NCBI GenBank assembly: GCA_963681505.1
Contig: OY811972.1
Coordinates: forward strand, 15,315,610 to 15,379,609
DNA: 64,000 nucleotides
Direction of reading: 5' to 3'
Source of the DNA: Eunapius fragilis
Taxonomy: Eukaryota > Porifera > Demospongiae > Spongillida > Spongillidae
Below the pieces are notes generated by a model. It had not been told where the DNA came from and searched no databases. It was given only the letters and a program-made list of their open reading frames with translations. Of the stretch, positions 45,211 to 58,000 are shown piece by piece; position 1 is the stretch's first letter; the number at the start of each line of letters is the position of its first letter. A program made the translations under genes and the position numbers.

Positions 45211-46270
45211 CCCTCGTTAATCCGATTGTCTGAATAGAGTTGAAGTTCAACAATATACTGCATAAGCCTAATGATGCAAAGAGAGCTTAATTTATGCATG
45301 TTATATTGTGGGCAGATGCAAATCGCCAGTATTACAGAAAGGTAATTTTCAGGCTATTTTTAGACTACTATAAATGATTATAGATGGGCTCCAATGAGGA
45401 TGATTTTGGAAGATGAAGAGGTAAGGTGTGGAAACAGTTTTAGAAAATAGAACCTTGGTTTACATGTACATGGGAGGGGGGGGGCACGTGTCTAAAATGA
45501 AGTTGCGCCATATAGATTCTCCTCCGTCCCCCGGTTAAGCTGTTTTATCGCCCGGATAAAATATTTCCCTCCCTCGGAATAAACCACCCCTCCCCCCACC
45601 CCCTTCGCGCCCCTCCAAATAAACCAAGCGAGCTTATAATCTGTAACTACGTGTGTGTCTGTGTGCACAGAGACGTACATGTAGGAAGCAGTAGGAAGCA
45701 ACTCTTGTATTAATTTTAAAAAAAATTAAAAAATAAAGGGGGGGGGGGGGGGGGGGTGACTCAGGCGTATCCCTCTTTCCCAGGTAGATTCGGGGCTGTA
45801 GTAGCTTCGAAATATGTGATGATGATAATAGCTCGAACAACTAAACACGTTCGTGATGATAATAAAAACAGGCTTCTCTAGGTCAGTAGTCCAAATCAAA
45901 GATTCTCCGTGCAATAGACCTCCCGATTACGAGCCACCCGAAGCCAAACGAATAGCACACCACCACCACCACCACCACCAACAAAAGAGTTGGTAAGGGG
46001 GTGGGTGGCATTCCTACGCCTTTGTAGCTGGTGCATGCGTGTCTGCGAGCGTGTGTGTGTCATGGCCCATGTGTGTATTATTAAAACGCTTTCAGAGAGG
46101 GGGATAAACAATTTCAAGGGATTCCGGAATAATCTAACCCACGGGGGATTAAATAGATTATCCGGGGCGATGAAATTATTGGGGATGATGAATTCCGTGA
46201 TGAGGCTGTCTCAAGGAAACGCAAACATACCTTGCGCTCACATATTATTATATCTATGTGGCATCGTAGC
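45211..46270. other. No gene recognised
   Basis: Intergenic DNA with G runs at 45475-45483 and 45738-45756 and a CAC trinucleotide tract at 45958-45978. The 45490-45650 stretch is rich in CCCTCC-type sequence. No open frame has support. Confidence 0.45.
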
Positions 46271-46284
46271 ACTGATGAAGTAAG

Positions 46285-46930
46285 AGCTGCTTTTCAATCG
46301 CATACTAAACCCGGACTGATGTTTATGGGGATGAAAAGACACTAAATTGATCAAGAGGTAACATCACTGCTATATGTCTCATCCATACTATATTTTATTC
46401 TGCACAGATGCTTAATTAAACATTTATGGTAAGATAGTCAAATTTTCCCATAGAGATGTACGGGAGGGAACCATCTTTTCAATCGCACCCTAAACCCGTA
46501 CTTACGTATGTGTAGATGAGGAGGCACTAATTAGAGAAAGAGGATGCATCACTGCTATGTCTCATCCATACTATATTTTATTCTGCGCAGATGCTTCATT
46601 AACACCTTGATGGTAAGATAGTCAAATTTTCCTATAGAGATGTATGGGAGGGAACCATCTTTTCAATTACATCCTAAACCCGTACTGATGTTTGTGGGGA
46701 TGAAAAGACACTAAATTGATAAAGACGATACATCACTGCTCTCTCTGAGCGATACTATATACTATTCTGCGCAAATGCTTCGTTAACACCTTGATGGTAA
46801 GATAGTCAAATTTTCCTACAGAGATGATAGGAGGGAACCATCTTTTCAATCTCACCCTATAAACCCGTACTGATGTATGTGTAGATGAGGAGGCACTATT
46901 TAGAGAAAGAGGATGCATCACTGCTATATT
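46285..46930. repeat. ~190-bp tandem repeat, ~3.4 copies
   Basis: The unit contains 'cttttcaatcgcaccctaaacccgtactga', 'catcactgct', 'catccatactatattttattctgc' and 'ggtaagatagtcaaattttcc'. It recurs at about 46286, 46476, 46658 and 46838. Copies differ by substitutions and small indels, so the array is old. No coding frame is conserved. Confidence 0.85.
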
Positions 46931-48080
46931 TGTAGTTGTGTTTATAATTAGGGGCTGCGTGCATCTCCAACTGCACCATACCTTTGTATATACACAACAC
47001 AATATCCTAAACAGCTTAGCACAATCTTGCCCGCATGCATGCAAGCATATATATATAGCCATACTCTTATGTATACACCACCTTTTGGGAATTGTGATAC
47101 ACAATGCAAAAATATCAAAGCAAAGCTGCATGTTTCAGCGTCCGATAAAATCCCTGCATGCATGCGACACTGCGGAGCTATATATGAGCCACTCACACGA
47201 ATTATTTGAGAGCAACTAACAATACAAATACTAGCAATATAAATACATGCAGCGGCATAGCGATTGGACGTCAGCTAGTTGCACAATGTATGCGGAGGTC
47301 TGCATGCATGAGACTAATCTATGGTGGTCTAGTTTCATGCTCACGCCGCGCTTCCTAAATCGGCTACATGCACCGAACTGCATGCAAGTTATGTAATTTG
47401 TAATTACGTTGTATGCATAGTACAAGAGAAAGTGGTAAATAATTATATAACACACCATGTGCAACTTCCAGACCTTCCCACATTTTATATATGACCACTC
47501 TGTAACTGATCTGACAAACGTCAGCGTCATTTAAAAAAAAAAAAGAGATTGAATACACATAACAGGATTTTTAAATATCTTTTTTACTGCTCAGTTGTGT
47601 AATTTATCTGCATGCAGCACGAGTATGGAGTTGCATGCCGCGCGGTTGCCCGCGTTATTCCTGCAGGGGCGGACGTACGAAGGGGGCGTGGCAGATAAGG
47701 GGGGGGGGGGGGGGGGGGGGGGTAATGATTTATTCTCAACTATCAATGCAGATTGCCTAATAATTTCCTGCTATTATCGAAGGGCAGAGGTAGGGGGGGG
47801 GGGGGGGGGGGTTTAAACCCCCAAAACCCCGCTACTGTCCTGCATGCCGTGATGTCATTGCCGCGCATGCGCATGTTGATCCACTGAGCCCTATTGTGCA
47901 TCCCTGGGTACATTATGCCATTACTACTGTTAGTATACAACTATTTGGAAACTCTTTATCGGGTGATCATAGTTTTCGTGTTTCCATTTTAACGAGGGTT
48001 TGCATTAATGCACGCGGGCGTAGTTTTTGTAACGAGGTAAGCGAAGGGACTGGGACGACTGATAAGACGCTTGCGGTGTA
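46931..48080. other. Upstream region with G-run element remnants
   Basis: No gene is recognised. Long G runs at 47700-47722 and 47795-47810 sit inside a stretch bounded by CTGCAGGGGCGGACG (47661) and GCTACTGTCCTGCA (47830-47843). This may be a damaged TIR element of the G-rich class seen at 14018 and 51984. Confidence 0.4.
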
Positions 48081-48086
48081 AGTGAC

Positions 48087-48093
48087 TATAAAG
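48087..48093 (+). promoter_or_regulatory. TATA box of the exon-repeat gene
   Basis: TATAAAG lies 57-63 bp upstream of the ATG at 48150. That position gives a 5' UTR of about 30 nt. Confidence 0.5.
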
Positions 48094-48149
48094 GGTCGGC
48101 TCTGTGCTTCCCTTTCCCGGAAATATTATATGGCATTTCCCTCCCCAAC

Positions 48150-51100
48150 ATGACATACTCCCGAGTGACCACTGCTGTTTTACACTATTTGAAAGGCATT
48201 GTGGCTTCTCTTCTAATAGGGATGGCCTGTTCCGCCACCTCTACCACATGCCTCCGCACGTCTGGTGAGTCGCGTGATCATTATACGTGCGTATACGTGT
48301 GGGCGTTCTATTAAATAGGAATATTATGTAGGACCGAGTTCCTTGTACTACATAGAAGCCATATGCGGGAGCGGTACCATATCTGCTCGCTGGAACTCAA
48401 CTGGGAAGGTAACCCAGGTCCTCAGGCTGGCTATAGTCTACAAATGCTCCCTTCCCACCGAGGTGAGCGTTTATCCATGCGGGGCGTGGCCAGGCATGTT
48501 AACGAATTCACGCTCCATGGTTACATGTAATTGCCTCTGCAATTTTCCTGGCAGCAAGGCATGGTGAGCGTCTTAGAGCCTTGGACTTCAAAGGTCACCT
48601 CCGGATACGCCAGTTTTGTGATGCCGTCAGTCAGTTCAAACTGGACCGGTAACGTGAACTGTACTGTGTGGGGATGCTACGAGAGAAACGTGCCTGGCTA
48701 CCCGACGTATGCAATCAACGCCACTAGCTGCTACATCCCTTCAGGTCAGACTGAATCTGAAGCATTGTCATTTCAACCTCATTTCATACGAAGTGCACGA
48801 TTAAAAAGGAAAGCGATAGGGTGGGTGTCTGCATGGCATGCACCAATCGGCTGATAGTTTTAACGCCCGAATGTATAGAGATTATAGTCTGTGGTTCGTC
48901 AAACAAACTCCATGTAATATATACATACTCGTATCAAGTGTCTGGAATCGAAACACTAATGGTTTCGTTGCCGCAAACTGAAAGGCGAAAACGTCCAGTG
49001 AGAAGCGGCATATACATCAACGTCATGCATGCATGCATAGCTGACGCGTGCAATTGAAAATGCAAAATTAAAAATTCAGGCCAACTGTATACAACTCCCA
49101 TGTACAGGGAGTAATTACAGAAGGAATTTTAAACACACAAAGGTTGAAATTAATAATTCAAATATCTATATTTATACTACAGACCTCCTATAGACACTAA
49201 AAGTCATTATAAAAATGAAGGCAACCTAGCCAATAAAGCACTAACATTGGCCCTAGCCAGAGCAATGCTTAATCTTCAAATGGTTCAGACTGCTTCAATG
49301 CCGGCACGTATGAATTTACCATCGCGTAAAAAAAAAGTTGTATAGAGAACTCTAATGTGCATGAAAACGTTGCCGGCTGCAACGATACCATTTCTATAAT
49401 GCAGCAGCACGTATAATTCCTGAAAACCATACATGGCCAGACAAACATTATAGGAACTATTTATATATACTGTCTTTAGCGTTTATCCTTATACATTAAT
49501 TCCCAGCCCTAGTTGCGGAAACCGTTTCGCCGGCTGCAATGACTGTGCTCTGTAACCAAACATCTCTTCCCAAGTACACCGCACTAAGTACAGCTAATCC
49601 GCTTATTGACTCACGTGAGATCAGATGCTAAATATATTATTCCTTCACCCCTAGCTCCTCTCTCTCCTCTCCCCCTCTCCTTACCGCCTTCGTCCTCTGT
49701 GCCATCTCGCACTAATTAATTGTATCTGAATACTGATTGCAGCTTCATCATCTCGTTCGACACTCGTCCGACTAGAAGCAAGTTTGCCGGCATACATTCA
49801 AGTTTCCAAAAGTACGCGACCTGTTCTTGTGTATAGGATATATTAGCTGTCAGTGCGGTATATGTACGCAACCAGACATCCGCGCACGTATATATGCTAA
49901 TTATACTCCCCTCCCCCCCCCCCCCCCCCCCCATCTTTCTTCTCCCCTCCTTCGTCCTCTCTCATACTAATTTATTATACACAGCCTCATCATCTCTCTC
50001 GACATTTGTCAGACCGCAAGCAAGCTCATCGTACATTCAAGTTTCCAAAAGTACGCCATCCAACATTTTCTTCGGTCATTAGTCAGTATATTTATTTGTA
50101 TATATGAAACCGGATATATCGCGCGCGTACATATGCATTGTCCCGCATTTTAATGGACGTGCGTGGCATGTCCTTATTATTTTCCCACCACCCTATAGTT
50201 GAGACCATTTCGCCGGCTGCGACGACTGTGCTCTGTAACTACACATCTCTTCCCAAGTACACCACTTTGAGCACAGCTAATCCATTTATTGGCTCATGTG
50301 AGATTAGTATAACCGTCCGTCCATGTGTGCATGCATGCAGATACCTTCACCGAACCCCTAGCCTCCTCTCTCTATTCTCGTACCCAGACCCTGATTCCCA
50401 CAGCGGCGCAGCTGTGGATTACATCACCGCTACGTAACGGTCATGTAATCCACCTGCAGCTGTGGGAGTCAGGATCTGGGTACGAAACTATCCTCTCTCC
50501 TCTCCCTTCTCCCTACCGCCTTCGTCCTCTGTGCCGTCTATAGTGTCTCAATATCACACAGCTTTATCATCTCGTGCGGCACCGTACACTCAAATTTCCA
50601 AAAGTACGCGACTCATTCTCCATGCAGATATAACACTTTGTATTTGTGATAACCACATGCACGGTATACGCAGCAGTCTTATTGTCCCGCATATCGACCA
50701 GTCATGATAGTGGGCGTCCTTATAATTTTTTTCGCCCACCTAGTTGAGACCATTTCTCCGGCTGCGACAAATGTGCTCTATGCCACTCCGAGTACAGTTA
50801 ACCCGCTTATTGGCTCACGTGAGATTAGAATATATGTGCATACAGATATGGTTTCAGTGGAAATTTCACCCTCTCTCCTCTTCCCCCCCCCCCCCCCCCC
50901 TTTCCTTAATTCTCTGCGCCATCTCACACTAATTGATTGTATCTCAATATTACACATACAGCTTCATCACCTCGCTCGACACTCGCGATCGTCCGACCAC
51001 AAGCAAGTTTGCCGTACATTCGAGCTTCCAAAGGTACGCGACTCCTTCTATGTTATATAGCATCCGTTTAGATTTATGTCTATATATACAAATAGCCGCT

Positions 51101-51444
51101 CTGGCGTGCAGTTTTATGTCCCGCGCATCGACCAGTCATGACATGCGTGTCCTTATATTCCACCCCCCCCCCCCCCCCCCCCCCCCCACGCCTATAGTTG
51201 AGACCATCTCACCGACTGCGCTCTCTAACCACACATCTCTTCCCCAGTACACCCGCCCTACTCCGCATATTGACTCACGTGAGATTACCAATTTGCGTAT
51301 ATATGCAGAAAAATTTCAGCTGCAGTCTTCTTCTTCACTATGTTAGGCCCTACAGCCAACGGTGCACCGCCTCCAACGGCATCCCTTGGATTCATACGGT
51401 GGTCCTTTGCCTTCTTCGTCGTTTGTGTGACGAACAGATTATGA
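48150..51444 (+). CDS. Secreted or surface protein with tandemly duplicated stalk exons
   Basis: Twelve exons were assembled by hand: 48150-48264 (signal peptide, ...GIVASLLIGMACSA), 48332-48462, 48555-48744, then eight short exons and a last exon 51347-51444. Exons 2-3 encode a Cys- and sequon-containing ectodomain (SSLYYIEAICGSGTISARWN, SNWTGNVNCTVWGCYERN). The short exons are of two kinds. Type A (49513-49614, 50199-50297, 50744-50818, 51198-51278) encodes V-E-T-(I/V)-S-P-A-A. Type B (49743-49811, 49985-50050, 50562-50603, 50962-51033) encodes SSSR... ending Y-I/T-Q-V/I-S-K. All eight are multiples of three and enter and leave in phase 1. The final exon gives GPTANGAPPP-like linker and a hydrophobic C terminus (WSFAFFVVCV) then NRL-stop, suggesting a GPI signal or short membrane anchor. 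The protein is about 380 residues with a Ser/Thr/Pro stalk. No family was recognised. Confidence 0.6.
50379..50484. mobile_element. 106-bp palindromic MITE in an intron
   Basis: Arms of about 43 bp start CGTACCCAGACCCTGATTCC and return inverted, ending GGATCTGGGTACG. The loop is about 16 bp. The element lies in the intron between exons A2 and B3 of the exon-repeat gene. A related element is at 57111-57212. Confidence 0.7.
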
Positions 51445-51748
51445 ACGCGTGCTGCACGGGCCGCACATCTAACATCGAGAACTCAAAGTCAATACAATGA
51501 CTTCCTGATTACCGCGCGGCGTACCGGCATACGGTGCATCAGCTAGCTAGTGTTTCCTGAATACAGGCCCAAAATTTGACTAGGCTGTAATGGCACTGAA
51601 CTACTATATTATGTGCACTGCAAGTTCAGTATTATATTGCTAACCATATACAAAACTGACAGCCTCCGGGGCCGGCGTTGCACTGACTTGTACTGTACAC
51701 GTAATTATATATAACTATTATGGGCCTGTGGTATATTACTAGAGGCCC

Positions 51749-51932
51749 ATATAATAGGGCCGTATACTACAGGCCCATATAATAGGGCCGTATACTACAG
51801 GCCCATATAATAGGGCCGTATACTACAGGCCCATATAATAGGGCCGTATACTACAGGCCCATATAATAGGGCCGTATACTACAGGCCCATATAATAGGGC
51901 CGTATACTACAGGCCCATATATTATAATAGGG
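51749..51932. repeat. 28-bp tandem repeat with internal GGCCC/GGGCC palindrome
   Basis: About 6.5 copies of GGCCCATATAATAGGGCCGT plus ATACTACA, nearly identical. GGCCC and GGGCC within each unit can pair, so the transcript or single strand would form a series of small hairpins. Confidence 0.92.
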
Positions 51933-51983
51933 CCGTTAGTTATGCGGGCCTGCTCTACAGGTTAAATTCATAACTGCTCAGAG

Positions 51984-52301
51984 GCGGCGGAAGGTATATT
52001 TGATTGGGGGGGCTTCCAAAAGCGAGGATAATTAAATTCATGAATTTCAATGGGGGCATTTGTTCACCCTATACCTTTCGTCCGCCGGGGTGGGGGGGGG
52101 GAGGTCGAGCGGTCTTCTATGGCGATAGATCTAAACTTTTCTGGATGTCATTATATAAATTGATAACGATATATACGCGAGCGATCTCGCAGGCGTAGAA
52201 TAACAATTATACTGTTGTTTGGTTAGGAGGGGCTGAGCCCCCCCTATGTCATTATTGGGGGGGCTCGAGACCCCCCCCCCCCCCCCCCCCCCTTCCGCCG
52301 C
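51984..52301. mobile_element. MITE-like element, TIR CAG(A/T)GGCGGCGGAAGG
   Basis: CAGAGGCGGCGGAAGG (51979-51994) and CCTTCCGCCGCCACTG (52290-52306) are inverted and close a ~320-bp element. A GGGGGGG tract sits near each end. The ends resemble the hAT-like class found elsewhere in the window. The flanks share CTGCT, a possible short target duplication. No transposase is present. Confidence 0.6.
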
Positions 52302-52356
52302 CACTGCTGCTCCCATGCTAGGTTATATATACATAGGTATGTGCTGCGGTGACCGA

Positions 52357-52471
<115 letters not shown>

Positions 52472-52548
52472 CGCGCTCATCAACACCGAGGCTAGGCCAA
52501 GGGTATATGGAGAGCTAGGCTATGAGCTAGGCTAGGGGTATGTGCAGT

Positions 52549-53831
52549 GGCGTAGGAAGGGATTAAAAAGTGCAGCGGCCAAAGTTAAATGGCGGAGTCC
52601 CCCGGGGAGGGTGCGGGAAGGGGGCGCCCCTCCCGCCCAGCCAGGGGGTATGGGGGAACGCTGTAAGCTCCCCCATGGGGGTCTGGGGCGGAGCCCCAGA
52701 AGCCAACGCTTTTTGCGTTGAAAAACACCCCCCAAAACGCAAAAACTGCACTTGTTTTTATGTGAAAACGTTATTCCGAAAAAAAATCGTGTCCAATGAA
52801 CAATAGCACCGATGCACCATCGCACATACATCGGAACACAGTTGCAATACTTTCCTCAGCAGAAGAAGGGAAGAAACGGAAGTACAACAGTGCAGCTGAA
52901 GCACGTCGAGCATCTTTTACCCCTTTTGTTGTATCTACTGATGGAATGCTGGGTAGAGAGGCGAATTTCTTACTAAAAAGGTTAGCCCAAAGCATTAGCA
53001 TTAAATGGGAGAAACCACTGGGGCAAACTACAGGATGGCTGCGTGCAAAGCTGAGTTTTGCAATACTTCGAGCAACAAATCTTTGCTTGCGTGGTTCTCG
53101 CATCAAGTGGAGAAGTGATGTTGGAATGGATGATGGTGCTGGGCTACCGGCAGAATTGCCAAAATTGGATTAAAACTTTTATTTCATTCTTTTGTTCTGT
53201 TTGTTTTGTTGTTTATGTTCATGTAATAAATGTGCATAGTTCTACATGTATTGATCATTGTATTATTAATATCATTCAGGATAGCAAGCATGCATGGAAC
53301 AGAGCAATGTACCAGTAATTAACACGCTAAATGTCTGTTGGCAAAAAGTTTCCAAAAAAGGCTTCACGATGGCTACAACCTTTTGAAAATTCATTGCCGA
53401 TTTCAATATAATAATAACGCTAAATCCATATTAAGTGACCAGTTTAGTTTGTTGTGAGATCTTGCCTGCGCGCATGTAATCAGTACAACAAAACAGCATC
53501 GCTACTTTCCAGATAGTACAGCCAAGGCCACTTGTCGAACCATGATGGTTGAAAACTACGTTGCGCGGGTACCTTATTACCGAAGCTTCTTTTCGGAAAG
53601 AGATACAATCTTGGTTGGTGCGCTTGTTCAGGAAAGCTAGCTGAAGTCGCCATAATGACACTTGCAACAGCATGTAATTCCCTAGCAGCAGCTGCTCAGC
53701 TGATTTGAATTACATCAATACAGCCCGTATCATGAAAATTATAAGTTAACCTATATTTAAATTTATTTTTCTCATATGAAAAAGTGCAGCGGCCATGGCC
53801 GCTGCTGCCGCTGCAGCTCCTACGCCACTGA
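52549..53831. mobile_element. TIR element carrying a reverse-transcriptase 3' fragment
   Basis: CAGTGGCGTAGGA at 52546-52558 and TCCTACGCCACTG at 53819-53831 form perfect 13-bp terminal inverted repeats. 'aaaagtgcagcggcc' occurs just inside both ends. The element sits within a 23-bp satellite that continues on both sides; the flanks share TGTG. Inside, 52796-53173 encodes ARRASFTPFVVSTDGMLGRE, FLLKRLAQSISIKW and LRATNLCLRGSRIKWRSDVG. That is the C-terminal region of the same reverse-transcriptase family as 37613-38035. No transposase is seen, so this is a non-autonomous composite. Confidence 0.65.
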
Positions 53832-53837
53832 ATTGTG

Positions 53838-54625
53838 ATGAGCTAGGCTAGGGGTATGTGATGAGCTAGGCTATGGGTATGTGGAGAGCTAGGCTAGGGG
53901 TATGTGATGAGCTAGGCTAGGGGTATGTGATGAGCTAGGCTAGGGGTATGTGATGAGCTAGGCTAGGGGTATGTGGAGAGCTAGGCTAGGGGTATGTGAT
54001 GAGCTAGGCTAGGGGTATGTGATGAGCTAGGCTAGGGGTATGTGATGAGCTAGGCTAGGGGTATGTGATGAGCTAGGCTAGGGGTATGTGATGAGCTAGG
54101 CTAGGGGTATGTGATGAGCTAGGCTAGGGGTATGTGATGAGCTAGGCTAGGGGTATGTGATGAGCTAGGCTAGGGGTATGTGATGAGCTAGGCTAGGGGT
54201 ATGTGATGAGCTAGGCTAGGGGTATGTGATGAGCTAGGCTAGGGGTATGTGATGAGCTAGGCTATGGGTATGTGGAGAGCTAGGCTAGGGGTATGTGATG
54301 AGCTAGGCTAGGGGTATGTGATGAGCTAGGCTAGGGGTATGTGATGAGCTAGGCTAGGGGTATGTGGAGAGCTAGGCTAGGGGTATGTGATGAGCTAGGC
54401 TAGGGGTATGTGATGAGCTAGGCTAGGGGTATGTGATGAGCTAGGCTAGGGGTATGTGATGAGCTAGGCTAGGGGTATGTGATGAGCTAGACTAGGGGTA
54501 TGTGGAGAGCTAGGCTAGGGGTATGTGATGAGCTAGGCTAGGGGTATGTGGAGAGCTAGGCTAGGGGTATGTGATGAGCTAGGCTAGGGGTATGTGGAGA
54601 GCTAGGCTAGGGGTATGTGGAGAGC
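53838..54625. repeat. 23-bp satellite GATGAGCTAGGCTAGGGGTA(TGT)
   Basis: About 34 units, with two main variants: GATGAGCTAGG and GGAGAGCTAGG. Copies also lie at 52496-52545, on the other side of the TIR element. The array is very homogeneous and lies just beyond the 3' end of the Ig/FN3 receptor gene. Confidence 0.95.
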
Positions 54626-55060
54626 TGTGAAGAACTGTTTACAATCACAGTACCAATACAATCCTGGCTGAAGGCACTACCTTATCAATTAAAGGTATCG
54701 TATCACTCAGCATATATGAAGACTTTGACCTTATTTTCCCACACTTCCCTGAGCTTCTCCAACTCCCTCCTCCCTACCATCCCTCCTCTCCTCCCACCAT
54801 CCCTCCTCTCCTCCTCCCACCATCCCTCCTCTCCTCCTCCCCACCATCCCTCCTCTTCTCCCCCCCATCATCCCTCCTCTCCAACCCTCACATCCCCACC
54901 CCCTCTCAGAGGCCATCCATCACACTCGCATTATAAGGTCACATGTGGTCCCTCGGTTGCTCTAATTCATAACAAAGCACGCGAGTTGGCAAGTTTAGAA
55001 AATACACACACACACACATTCTTAGGGTGATGGAGTGGACAGTGATCTGTTTAATAACTA
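54626..55060. other. 3' flank of the Ig/FN3 gene with CCT tract
   Basis: A pyrimidine array (CCACCATCCCTCCTCTCCTC, four to six units) occupies 54760-54900. No gene is recognised. Confidence 0.6.
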
Positions 55061-55063
55061 ACT

Positions 55064-58000
55064 TCACCTCACACGGTCATACACATGCGACTCTCTGTTC
55101 GGTGGTGACTGGACTGGGCACTCGTACATGGTGGGCGTGTCCTTGGGTTGCAGGGTATTTGCGTACGCAGCACACGCCCCCATGGGGATGTCATCGCGTA
55201 CTGAGGACAGTCTGTTTTTCATGGTACACAAAGATACCCTTGTTTAATATCACGTCTCAAAATGTTTATTTACCCTTCCATACCTGTTAGATAGAGGAGA
55301 AAGGACCAGCCTATAGGGATACACGCATTAGACTTTTGAACGTGAATACCCTTATACTCAGGGGATCTTACCGGCCAGAGGACTTTGAGATTAGTTGAAG
55401 CCGTATGCACAAAACGCCAATCAAGAGGAAGAGAGAGAGAATGACCACTCCCACTGCCACGCCTGTGATAATGGCAGTATTCCTGGAGATCATAGACTGA
55501 AATGATGAAATGACTGTTTGTGTGTGTGTGTGTGTGTGTTGTGTGTGCATGTATGTGTTAGGTGAGTAAGTGTTGTGTGCGTGTATGTATGTGTGGGAAG
55601 AAGCAGAATATGTTCCAACACACAATTGTGAAGCACACACACATTACATCATAGTCTAGCTGTCAGATGGGTGGTACCAAACTTCATGTCTAATCCTTGC
55701 ATTGCACATACCCCCCCCCACCCCACACCCCACACCCACACACCACCCTGTGCTCATTGCATGAATACAAATGTACCTTCACTTGACGTATCAACTGTAA
55801 AACCTTTGCTGACCAGAGGTGCTAATTGGAGCCCCCCAAGAGTTTCAAACTGTGCAAACACCAGTACTGAATACTTGGTGTTGAGCTTGACCTCGAGCAA
55901 GGCAGACATAGCGGTGCTTGTGAAGGTTGTATAGTTCAGGGCAGAAGAGCCATTTCCACTGAGCTGAGCGTAACTGATTACAAACGACTCAACAAAGGGC
56001 ACGGCGCTTGCTGGTAGGAGGCCCTCCCATGAGACCAGGAGCAAGGTCTGTCCCGTGAGGTTCTGGAGGACGTAGTGTGCTGGCGACCTTTGACCTTTGG
56101 GAGGAGGGAGGGTGAGTAGGGAGGGAGGGAGGGAGGGAGGAGAGGAGAGGGCAAGTATGGTGGAAGGTTATTTCTAAACAAGAGAGAACGACATGGCTAC
56201 TTAAGAATGGCGCAGTAGCTTAACACGGTGACTTGGTGTACTGGGTAGCTAGTGGTCCCGTGTCAAACATTGCCAGCAGGCTATGCCAAACGTGGTGGCA
56301 CAATACCCCACAACCACGTACAACCACACGTATTGGGGCTAGCTAATGGAGGAATGACGTCAATGACTGCAGCTAACATACAAGCTGCCCCCTCGTGATA
56401 TTAAGTAGTAGTTATTATTACTATTAATAAACTTACCGACTGAAGAGAGTGCTGTTACCTTGATGATGGCCGGTACACTGGTGATGGAGGGAGCAACGTA
56501 CTGGGCTGTGAGACTGACATTGTAAGTCCGGTCAGGGAGAAAACCAGACAGCACGTAACTAAAGGCACCCCTCCTGCCATAGAGGTCCATGCTGTGCCGG
56601 AGGGTGGAGCATGTGGGGGTTGAGGGTGGGGAGGAGGGGGAAGAGGAGGAGGGGGAAGGGGTGGAGGAGGAGGAGGGAGAGGAGGGGGAGGAGGAGGAGG
56701 GGGATGAGGTGGAGGAGGAGGGAGAGGAGGGGGAGGAGAAGGGGGAGGAGGTGGAGGAGGAGGGAGAGGAGGGGGAGGAGGAGGTGGGGGAAGAGGAGGG
56801 AGAGGAGGGGGAGGAGGGGAAAGAGGTGGAGGAGGAGGAAGGAGAGGAGGGGGAGGAGGAGGAGGAGGGGGAAGAGGTGGAGGAGGAGGAGGGGGAGGAG
56901 GAGGGTGCACTGATGCAGAGGATGTGGTTCCCGACAGTGACCGATGGTTGAAGAGATGGGTCGCCTAGGTAAGGGAGCTTCCAAGAGACAAGATGGCCAC
57001 CGTCAAAGGAGAACACCGCTGCAAAGTTGATGGGCGTGGCCAGCTCTGTGAGGTAGGGCAATTATTATGAGTGCTTTGCACAGGTGTGCTGTGAGCATGG
57101 GCTTAATTCAGTCCCCAGACCCAGATTTTTGCAGCTGCGGATGATGATGCATTGCATTCCTCCGTGTTGTGTAGCAGATATGTAATCAATATGCAAGTTT
57201 AGGTCTGGGGACATGACTAGCAAAGGCCTATCACATGTGTGGATGTGTGTTTTAAAAATGCTGTGCGTGATCATATGTGAGTGGTAGCAATTATGTGCCA
57301 ACACAATATGCCCATATAAGGTAACCCACAATGCAATGTAGGTGTAGAGGGGGTGCCCAAATTGTATTCACAAGTATGACATCCGCCTATGTACTTAGAC
57401 CCCCCCCCCCCCCACCCTCCTAAATATTTAACCCTTTGTGCACACCATTACCTGGCCCAGGTGATCTGAAGTAGTACACATTGGTATCACTACCCCCCAC
57501 GCCATTGAATGCCCTGATGGAGATGGAGTAGGTTTGGTTGGGGCCGCGGGAAGCCACTCTTGCTGAAAGCGTCGCCAAGTCCACACCTACGGAGGAGCAG
57601 GACCCGCCGTTTGGTGCGGGGAGGAGGCAGACGACTGTGGTGTAGTTTGTGATGATGTCATTGTTATCCGTGGGTTTTCCCCACACCACCAAGATGGTGG
57701 ACAAGCTGAGGAACTGATGTGTGATGGTGGTAATGTCCACAGGCTGAGGTCTGTCTGAGGAAGCAACCAACGTATCATTACCAACCAATCAGGCATAACC
57801 AGTTACTGTAACATCACAAACCATTTTATGACGCCATAAAATTAATTGATTTAATGCTCAGAAACAAACGCCTAATCTAATTAATGCCATCCACCCACGC
57901 TACAGTAACCATCTATATAACGCGTCATCTTAATCACCCTAAAACGCTGGTGGCCATGGCAACAGGTTTACCTTTGACCACTACAGAGAAGTCCCAGGAA

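Noticed and set aside
56455-56984. Poly-proline, poly-leucine and Glu/Arg-rich open frames
   Set aside because: Alternative-frame readings of the Ser/Pro-coding array of the FN3-2 exon. Only the Ser/Pro frame joins the flanking FN3 sequence.
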